Below are positions 58,711 to 64,000 of a DNA stretch of 64,000 nt, piece by piece. Both the position numbers and the translations under genes were made by a program. Positions within the stretch are counted from its first letter, which is position 1. Every line of letters begins with the position of its first letter. The notes under the pieces are model-generated. The model saw nothing but the letters and a program-made list of their open reading frames with translations. It did not search any database and was not told the origin of the DNA. The stretch lies in NCBI GenBank assembly GCA_036226585.1, contig CP108999.1:62001-126000 (forward strand). The letters are read 5' to 3'. This stretch comes from Streptomyces sp. NBC_00708. Lineage in GTDB: Bacteria; Actinomycetota; Actinomycetes; Streptomycetales; Streptomycetaceae.

Positions 58711-59171
58711 GCGCCCGACCTCTCGACATCGCTCTCTCTGGGGAGAGGGGGAACGCCGTCGAACCGGATCCGGGGCACCTCGTGACGCGCGTACGGATCG
58801 ACGACATCGACGTCGGCGAAGTCCTGGAGCTGAAGCAGCGCCGCCGCCTGGGACGGGCCCTCAAGCCGATAGGAGAGCCGGCTCTGCGTACTGGACAGCC
58901 GCAGTCGCACGCCCATGGCACGCCGCGGCGCCCAACCGACAACCGCCGGCACCCGCGCGAGCCGGGCGGCGTGCCGGTCGATCTCTTCGGGCGAGGGATC
59001 GAACCCGGCAGCCGGCACCAGGGCCACCACCGTCCTGCCCGACAGCATGGCCCGTGCCCGCCGCAGCCACCACCACCATGCCCCTCCCCAGGCAGCCGCG
59101 CTCCCCACGACCGCGGCGAGTGTCCACCACCGGACACCCCATACCGCTTCCACCAGCCAGCTCTGTCCCAC
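58707..59171 (-). CDS. Membrane partner of the VirD4-like ATPase, 154 aa
   Basis: The product starts MGQSWLVEAVWGVRWWTLAA and has one or two Trp-rich membrane segments before a cytoplasmic alpha/beta domain (VALVPAAGFDPSPEEIDRHA; RLRLSSTQSRLSYRLEGPS). The ATGA overlap with the ATPase indicates a shared function. Probably the membrane anchor missing from the ATPase. Confidence 0.7.
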   Translation of the reverse strand: MGQSWLVEAVWGVRWWTLAAVVGSAAAWGGAWWWWLRRARAMLSGRTVVALVPAAGFDPSPEEIDRHAARLARVPAVVGWAPRRAMGVRLRLSSTQSRLSYRLEGPSQAAALLQLQDFADVDVVDPYARHEVPRIRFDGVPPLPRESDVERSGA

Positions 59172-59236
59172 CAGGGCTCCCTTCGCGCGGCTGACTGCCG
59201 CGCTCTACCTCCACAAGGAGGCCGGAGAGCCGAAAC

Positions 59237-59452
59237 GTGACCGACGAATTCGAAGAATTCAGCAACAGGCTCCGGCCCCGGCGCGCCGGCGTGCCGAGCG
59301 ACAGAGAAGCGCCGCGCTGTTCATCACCCCTCGACCGGGTGATGCACAGCGCGGCGGATCGTCCTTGCGGCGCCCGCGAGCGGCGGGGTGCGGGCGTATC
59401 GCTGTCGGGAAGCGCGACTCCTCAGCGGTCGTCGGTCGCCGGTGTTCCGTAG
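59237..59452 (+). CDS. Possible small protein, 71 aa
   Basis: GTG 59237, preceded by GGAGAG, starts MTDEFEEFSNRLRPRRAGVP, typical of small actinobacterial plasmid proteins. The second half is Arg/Ser-rich and less convincing. It diverges from the 59171 gene and its end overlaps that of 59422-59733 tail to tail. It could be truncated. Confidence 0.35.
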   Translation: MTDEFEEFSNRLRPRRAGVPSDREAPRCSSPLDRVMHSAADRPCGARERRGAGVSLSGSATPQRSSVAGVP

Positions 59453-59733
59453 CCCTCGTGGTGATGTGTGGTCAGGCAGGTCTGGCAGTAGGGGCGCCGG
59501 CAAATGCGGCAGGACGTCTCCGCCGGCTGTCCGCATCCGGTGCATGAGTCGGGCAGCGTGTCCACGAACGCGGCCCGAGTACGCCAGGTTCCGTTGCAGC
59601 CGGGGGCGGTACAGCGGACGAGAGAGTAGGCGGAGCGGGTGATGCGATAGCCGTTGAACGCTGACCGGTTGTAGTTGCGCTGCACGACGATCCACAGCGC
59701 GCGGTGATCACGGTTCCTGCATGCGGTGCCCAT
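59422..59733 (-). CDS. Cys-rich zinc-binding protein, 103 aa
   Basis: The C-terminal half carries CTAPGCNGTW, CTGCGQP, CRICRRPYCQTCLTTHHH: ten Cys and several His in 60 residues, which could bind two or three zinc ions in RING/B-box-like spacing. The N-terminus is basic. Function unknown. Confidence 0.65.
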   Translation of the reverse strand: MGTACRNRDHRALWIVVQRNYNRSAFNGYRITRSAYSLVRCTAPGCNGTWRTRAAFVDTLPDSCTGCGQPAETSCRICRRPYCQTCLTTHHHEGYGTPATDDR

Positions 59734-59758
59734 GGGGTTCCCTTCGAGAGCGGGGCCG

Positions 59759-59795
59759 GACCCGCCCCGGCCGGGGGAGTGGCCGGGGCGGGGTC
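59759..59795. terminator. Hairpin terminator
   Basis: GACCCGCCCCGGCC pairs with GGCCGGGGCGGGGTC around an 8-base loop, between the 59811 stop and the 59733 start. Confidence 0.55.
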
Positions 59796-59810
59796 AGGCG
59801 CAGGGGCGGG

Positions 59811-60515
59811 TCAGCCGGCCGCGAGTTCGGAGTGCCGGTCTGCCTTGCGGTGAACGCGCCCGGGATTGCTCCTGGTGACGTACGCGACGGTGGCCCGAGC
59901 CTTCGTGACGCCGACGACCAGGCCCCGGCGGTACATGCCGCGGGCGTGGACGTACGCGGTGTCCCCCACCTTCGGGGCGGCGCCGTCGTCCCAGCCCGGC
60001 ATGCCCTCGACGTTCGGCCGTGCGTCGACGATGGCGGCCAGCTGCTCCTGGACCTCCTCGTCATCGTGCTGGAGGTCGATGGTCTTGCGGACCTTCGCTG
60101 CGACGCGGTCCATGTCCCCCTGCGGAGCGTCGAGGCGGGTGCCGTTGCACGTGATCACGAAGTGGGCGAACCGGCGCCACTTCTCTCCCGCGGCAGCCGG
60201 GACGCGGGTGAGCGTGAATTCCGCCCCGCGGTAGGTCTCCCGGTATGCCACGTAGGGCTCCAGCGTGCTGGTGCGGGCGCGCTCCTCCGCGATGCGGTCG
60301 GCGGCTTCGACTGCCTCGTCGAGCGTCGAGAAGCGGGGGGCGGGCTGGCCGCTGCGGTAGCTCGGGGTCCACAGCTCGAAGGGGGTGTTCGTGAACCTGC
60401 TGCCGGCGGGCCAGTCGTAGCGTTCGACGACGCCGATGGTGTCGAGGCCCTGCTCCAGCACCCACTTGGTGTCCGGCTTGATCTCGTCCGGTGTGATCTT
60501 GACGTGTGCGCGCAT
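59811..60515 (-). CDS. Hypothetical protein, 234 aa
   Basis: ATG 60515 follows GGAAGGAA. The N-terminal half is beta-rich (VVERYDWPAGSRFTNTPFEL), the middle helical (EEVQEQLAAIVDARPNVEG), and the last 50 residues form a KOW/SH3-like segment (VGDTAYVHARGMYRRGLVVG). No family recognised. Controlled by the double palindrome at 60555-60590. Confidence 0.6.
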   Translation of the reverse strand: MRAHVKITPDEIKPDTKWVLEQGLDTIGVVERYDWPAGSRFTNTPFELWTPSYRSGQPAPRFSTLDEAVEAADRIAEERARTSTLEPYVAYRETYRGAEFTLTRVPAAAGEKWRRFAHFVITCNGTRLDAPQGDMDRVAAKVRKTIDLQHDDEEVQEQLAAIVDARPNVEGMPGWDDGAAPKVGDTAYVHARGMYRRGLVVGVTKARATVAYVTRSNPGRVHRKADRHSELAAG

Positions 60516-60554
60516 CTGCGTTCCTTCCGTGGAGAAGCCGCCCGCCGCGACCTC

Positions 60555-60590
60555 GTGTAGCTACACAATAAGGCGAATGTGTAGCTACAC
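60555..60590. promoter_or_regulatory. Double operator, GTGTAGCTACAC twice
   Basis: Two perfect copies of the 12-bp palindrome GTGTAGCTACAC (60555-60566, 60579-60590) are spaced 24 bp centre to centre, 40 bp upstream of the 60515 gene. A third copy lies at 60851. Nothing else was seen in the 347-bp gap. Confidence 0.7.
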
Positions 60591-60850
60591 GCAAGGGGCT
60601 GTGACGGCTCATCACCGGCCCGCCCTGCATACGACGCTTCGCCCAGCCTTCGCGGGCCAGGCGCCCGACCGACACCGGCATCTCTCCACCAGTCGGCCCC
60701 GATCGGCACACTCACCCTGGCCCGACCGGACGGAACCTCGGGCAAGGGGCAGGCTCTCCCGGGCCGGCTCGATGGACTCGACCGCAACGGTGTCGCGCTG
60801 CGCGCACCTGCTCGACCCGCGGGGCGGGCGGAGCGCGGACGTGTTTGCCT

Positions 60851-60862
60851 ATGTAGCTACAC
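60851..60862. promoter_or_regulatory. Third copy of the operator, abutting a start codon
   Basis: ATGTAGCTACAC (one base from the others) ends directly before the ATG at 60863. Binding here would block either the promoter or translation start of that gene. Confidence 0.6.
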
Positions 60863-61174
60863 ATGACTACAGTGGCCGCCATGACTCCCAGAAAAGAGAC
60901 TCACACGCCGCCGAGGCAGGTACGGATCGGCGACGAGTGGTACGAGTTCCAGGCCGCGCTGGAGGCGATGGGCGGCGAAATAGTAGGCAGCGGAACGGAG
61001 CGCGCCGAGAACCTGCGCAACTACATCGCATGGTTCCTGCGCAAGCAGGGCAGCGACGAGCCGCGACGACCGGATGCCGACATGATGCCCGCTATCCGGG
61101 CGCGAGGAGCTCAGATCAAGCAGGAGGCCGAAGCCAAGGCGAGGGCCAAGGCAGCCGGCTCACGCACGACGTGA
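60863..61174 (+). CDS. Ribbon-helix-helix-like protein, 103 aa
   Basis: ATG 60863 or 60881 (MTPRKE); neither has a ribosome site and 60863 could be leaderless. The core RQVRIGDEWYEFQAALEAMG (strand then helix) and ERAENLRNYIAWFLRKQG (second helix) resembles a ribbon-helix-helix repressor. A Lys/Ala-rich tail follows. It probably binds the TGTAGCTACA sites at its own start and at 60555-60590. Confidence 0.6.
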   Translation: MTTVAAMTPRKETHTPPRQVRIGDEWYEFQAALEAMGGEIVGSGTERAENLRNYIAWFLRKQGSDEPRRPDADMMPAIRARGAQIKQEAEAKARAKAAGSRTT

Positions 61175-61431
61175 ACCCGCAAGCTGCGGGTCCCCGGGCC
61201 AACACAGAGGCAGACGTTCTCACTTCCGGTCGTTTCTGATCATGACGCTGTCGCTGGCCTGGCCATCGGCGCGTGTACCGCTGTGCCGTCTCCACCGAGC
61301 GGCGCCGGGGAGTAGACGGCAGCGCTCTGGCGGTACGCGCAAGAACACGGCGTCGCTCAGTCGCAGCGTTCGGCACCAAGGCGGCCGTGACCTATCGGAC
61401 GGAATCGACAGTTCTCCGACCTTCGACTGAC

Positions 61432-62079
61432 TCAGGGCCTATCAAAACGGCGGCTGCGCCGAGGTTCCTGCTCGCTCACTTCGATGGTTTGGGCGTTGAG
61501 GTGCGTGGTCCACGATTGGCCGGGCCCCGAGCCAAACGATGCAAGGTCGATCCTGACCCGCGCAGGGGAAGCGCAGTGATACTCCAGCTCGACGCACAGG
61601 CGGTGCTCGGTACCGCGAGACGGCTCGCGCCAGACGATGGGCTGAGGCATGTAGGCATCCGCGTAGCAGCTCGTTCGCGGGCCGCGCACGTCTTCTCCGG
61701 AGACCTTGATCTCTACGCGCTCCAGAGGGGCGCCCCCGGTCTGACGAAGGAGGATCTGAGCGAAGTACTCGCCCTCGAGCTGTCGCACTGCCTCGACAAC
61801 CTCGAAGGTGGGCTCATTCGCTGCATGCTGCGCCTGCAGCTCGACATCGAGTTGATTCTGCGACACCAGCAGGGCGTGTTCGGAGGTGCGGTTCGCTTCT
61901 GCGGCGAGCAGGTTGGAGGCCGCAGCGATTTCGTTGGCCCTATCGGCAGCAGCATTGGCCTCTTTGGCGGCTTTGGCCTGCGTTCGCGCGTAGATCAGAG
62001 CCCCGCCAGAAGCGATCAAGCTAAGCGCGGCGATGGCGTTGGATATGCGGTCCGAGAGGTCCAGGTGCGAGAGGTTCAA
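61432..62079 (-). CDS. Membrane-anchored hypothetical protein, 215 aa
   Basis: One membrane segment (AIAALSLIASGGALIYA) and a coiled coil (AAKEANAAADRANEIAAASN) precede a beta-rich domain (ERVEIKVSGEDVRGPRTSCY). Same plan as the 35138 product. It sits between the RHH-like gene and the wall hydrolase. Confidence 0.6.
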   Translation of the reverse strand: MNLSHLDLSDRISNAIAALSLIASGGALIYARTQAKAAKEANAAADRANEIAAASNLLAAEANRTSEHALLVSQNQLDVELQAQHAANEPTFEVVEAVRQLEGEYFAQILLRQTGGAPLERVEIKVSGEDVRGPRTSCYADAYMPQPIVWREPSRGTEHRLCVELEYHCASPARVRIDLASFGSGPGQSWTTHLNAQTIEVSEQEPRRSRRFDRP

Positions 62080-62191
62080 CGGCGTTCCGATCCAGGAAGA
62101 GGCGGCCGAATAGGCAGAGGGTAACCAGACCGCTGCCGCATGTTCATGGTCGGGATGGGGATACGCGGCTGATCGACCGGGTACGAAGCGC

Positions 62192-63298
62192 CTACAGAAC
62201 CCGCCGTACGTCCCAGTCGTACTTCTCCCAGTACCCGGCCAGGGACGTGGTCTCGACGTTCTTCCCGGGGCGGGGTGCGTGGATCATGGTGTTGTTGCCG
62301 AGATAGAGGCCGACGTGTCCCCAGTTCCCGTCGTTGTTGATCACGATGAGGTCGCCGGGCCGCATCTCGGCGCGGCTGACGTGGGTTCCGGTGTGCCGCA
62401 TCTGCTGTGAGGTGCGGGGGAGGGTGATGCCGGCCCCTTGGTGGAAGGCGTAGAGCATGAGGCCGGAGCAGTCGTAGCCGCCCTTGGTCGGGCCCGAAGT
62501 GCTGCCCCCGCCCCATACGTACGGCGTGCCGATCGCCGAGCGCGCGGCGCTGACGACCGCCCCCGCCTCCCCGCTCGCCGCGCCCCCGGCACCCGTGCCG
62601 GTGGGGAGGGCGTCGTACTCGGTGATGCGGTCGGTGACGTCGTCGACGTACGTGTTGGAGTGGTTGTAGCGGTAGATCGCCTTGCGGAGCTGGGCTGTCT
62701 TGGCCAGATCAGTCGCGCCTGTGCCGCAGAGGTATGTGGCGGTGCCGAGTGCGGCGTCGAAGGCGTTGTGCGGGTTTTTGACGCCGTCGTTGTTGCCGTC
62801 CTGGCCGGTGGGTCCGTTCCAGGTGGAGGGCAGGAACTGCATGGGGCCGACGGCGCGGTCGTAGGAGGTGTCGCCGTCGTACTGGCCGCGGTCGGTGTCG
62901 GTGAAGGTGGTGTGGTTGCCGCCGATGCCGGAGCCGTTGAGCCGGACGCCCAGGATCCGCGGCGTGATGTTCCCGTCGGCCGCGATGGTGTGGCCGGCGG
63001 CGTGGTTGGATTCGATCTTCCCGATTCCGGCGATCACGGACCACCGCATGCCCCTGCACTTCGGACGCACGGCGTTCACCTGGGCGGCGGCCCGGCTATA
63101 GGCGGACAGCATCACGGGATCGATCCCCGCCACCTTCTCCGGCGTCCCGCCGGCGGCCGGTGCCGAGGAGTCCTCCTTGTCGTGGCCGGCTGCGCCGTTG
63201 GCCACGGCGGCGACGAAGAGGACCAGCAGCCCAAGGACCAGGGCGATCGGCACCATAACAACCGACCCCGCCAGGACGACTTTTCCCTTCCCGCTCAT
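62192..63298 (-). CDS. Lytic transglycosylase / NlpC-P60 endopeptidase of the transfer apparatus
   Basis: A 368-residue protein with an N-terminal membrane anchor (about 6-35), a transglycosylase-like domain at about 60-240 (GIGKIESNHAAGH with the catalytic Glu near 96; AVGPMQFLPSTW) and an NlpC/P60 domain at about 250-368 (YDCSGLMLYAFH with Cys near 275; NWGHVGLYLG with His near 326). It cleaves both the glycan and the peptide of the wall. In conjugative elements such enzymes open the wall for the secretion channel. It overlaps the upstream gene by ATGA. Confidence 0.9.
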   Translation of the reverse strand: MSGKGKVVLAGSVVMVPIALVLGLLVLFVAAVANGAAGHDKEDSSAPAAGGTPEKVAGIDPVMLSAYSRAAAQVNAVRPKCRGMRWSVIAGIGKIESNHAAGHTIAADGNITPRILGVRLNGSGIGGNHTTFTDTDRGQYDGDTSYDRAVGPMQFLPSTWNGPTGQDGNNDGVKNPHNAFDAALGTATYLCGTGATDLAKTAQLRKAIYRYNHSNTYVDDVTDRITEYDALPTGTGAGGAASGEAGAVVSAARSAIGTPYVWGGGSTSGPTKGGYDCSGLMLYAFHQGAGITLPRTSQQMRHTGTHVSRAEMRPGDLIVINNDGNWGHVGLYLGNNTMIHAPRPGKNVETTSLAGYWEKYDWDVRRVL

Positions 63299-64000
63299 GA
63301 CGTCCCCGGCGCAGACGGGCGTTGCGTGGGACGAGGCTGACGGGGTCCGCGCGGAGCGGGCGCGGGCGCGGGCTCGGCTGCGAGGTTGTGCCGGGCACGG
63401 TGGAGCTGCTGGTGCAGGCGGGCCTGCGCCGCGCTGTAAGGCGGCTGAACAATCCGCGGAGGAGCGGGTCGCCGCCTCGTTGCCACGAGTGCCGGGGCTG
63501 GTGTCTGGCGCCTGGGCGTGTCAGATGCGTCGACGGCTCGGCGGGTGCCGGGCGCGGGCACCCGGCGGGCAGCAGGAACAGTGGGCGGGGTCTGCTGTGG
63601 GGCGGGAGGTGTGGGGGGTTGGTAGGTGCCGAGGCCGGGTCGGCCGCGGACGATCCGGCCGAGTGAACGAAGGTTGTGCCGGCCCTCCCTGCCCAGTTCC
63701 AGAGCTGGCTGGACCCGGGCGCTCATCTCCCGCCTTGTGTCCTGCATGTGCTGGACGGTGTCGCTGATCCGTGCGGCTGCCCGTCCGGGCAGGGCGGCGA
63801 TGGCCGGTCCGGCCCGGCGGGCGGCGCGCGGCCCGTAGACGGGGAGTCCGACGGTGGCTTGCAGTCCGAGTGTTCCGGCCCGGACGGCGGTGCGCGTTCC
63901 GGTTCGGACGGTGTGTTCGGCGGCGTTGGCCAGTCCTCTGACGGCGCGGCCGCCGGTGCGGGCGAGGCGTCCGGTGATGCCGACGGCTGTACGGCCGCCA
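63295..64000 (-). CDS. C-terminal part of a transfer-locus protein, cut by window edge
   Basis: An open frame enters from 64000 and ends at TGA 63295, overlapping the hydrolase start. The visible 234 residues are Ala/Arg/Gly-rich and basic (GRLARTGGRAVRGLANAAEH) with a disordered Pro/Arg-rich end. Position before the wall hydrolase and composition fit the cytoplasmic tail of a VirB6/TrbL-like channel protein, but the membrane part lies outside the window, so this is an inference. Confidence 0.6.
   Translation of the reverse strand, partial: GGRTAVGITGRLARTGGRAVRGLANAAEHTVRTGTRTAVRAGTLGLQATVGLPVYGPRAARRAGPAIAALPGRAAARISDTVQHMQDTRREMSARVQPALELGREGRHNLRSLGRIVRGRPGLGTYQPPTPPAPQQTPPTVPAARRVPAPGTRRAVDASDTPRRQTPAPALVATRRRPAPPRIVQPPYSAAQARLHQQLHRARHNLAAEPAPAPAPRGPRQPRPTQRPSAPGTS

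Noticed and set aside
58861..59265. 134-codon minus-strand frame across the 59171 start
   Set aside because: It overlaps the membrane partner gene in another frame and has no supporting features.

Overview
The window is high-GC actinobacterial DNA. Codon third positions are strongly G/C, GTG starts are common, and genes are packed in operons joined by ATGA or GTGA overlaps. The gene set (Wbl/WhiB proteins, DUF2637 Spd-like proteins, a TraB/FtsK translocase and a telomere terminal protein, Tpg) points to Streptomyces or a close relative, and to a large linear conjugative plasmid rather than core chromosome. No rRNA, tRNA, ribosomal protein or central metabolic gene was seen.

Layout: 1-456 is one end of a Tn3-family transposon, a transposase N-terminus plus a likely terminal inverted repeat. 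0.5-5.1 kb holds small accessory genes. 5.2-8.4 kb carries tpg, preceded by a large zinc-ribbon/HTH protein that occupies the usual place of tap. 8.9-10.7 kb has an HTH-domain protein coupled to a PP2C-like protein. 11-33 kb is a long rightward block: WhiB-like proteins, many very small Cys-rich proteins, a coiled-coil membrane protein with an odd GGTCCG-repeat tail, the TraB-like translocase, a P-loop kinase-like protein, Nudix, GGDEF and ASCH proteins, and an Lsr2-like protein.

33.2-40.6 kb is a maintenance region. It has parA-parB, four identical 16-bp palindromes that look like parS (two of them inside parB), and about 15 copies of a 19-bp iteron. Part of the iteron array is duplicated as inverted repeats of about 167 bp, 3.6 kb apart. 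40.7-43.6 kb has an orphan RelE-like toxin, a DUF2637 protein and a second repeat-rich noncoding region lying between convergent genes. 43.6-55.2 kb is a complete-looking Tad/Flp pilus locus on the minus strand (CpaB-like, TadZ/CpaE-like, TadA, TadB, TadC, Flp pilin, three TadE/G-like pseudopilins) ending in a LysM-BTAD protein. 55.5-64 kb holds type IV secretion/conjugation genes: a replication-relaxation family protein, a VirD4/TraG-like ATPase, a lytic transglycosylase/NlpC-P60 enzyme and the end of a further gene.

Together the genes describe replication and telomere maintenance (tpg, iterons), segregation (parABS), surface attachment (Tad pilus) and DNA transfer (TraB-like and VirD4-like pumps, a cell-wall hydrolase), with regulators and accessory genes between. 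No replication initiator could be recognised with confidence.
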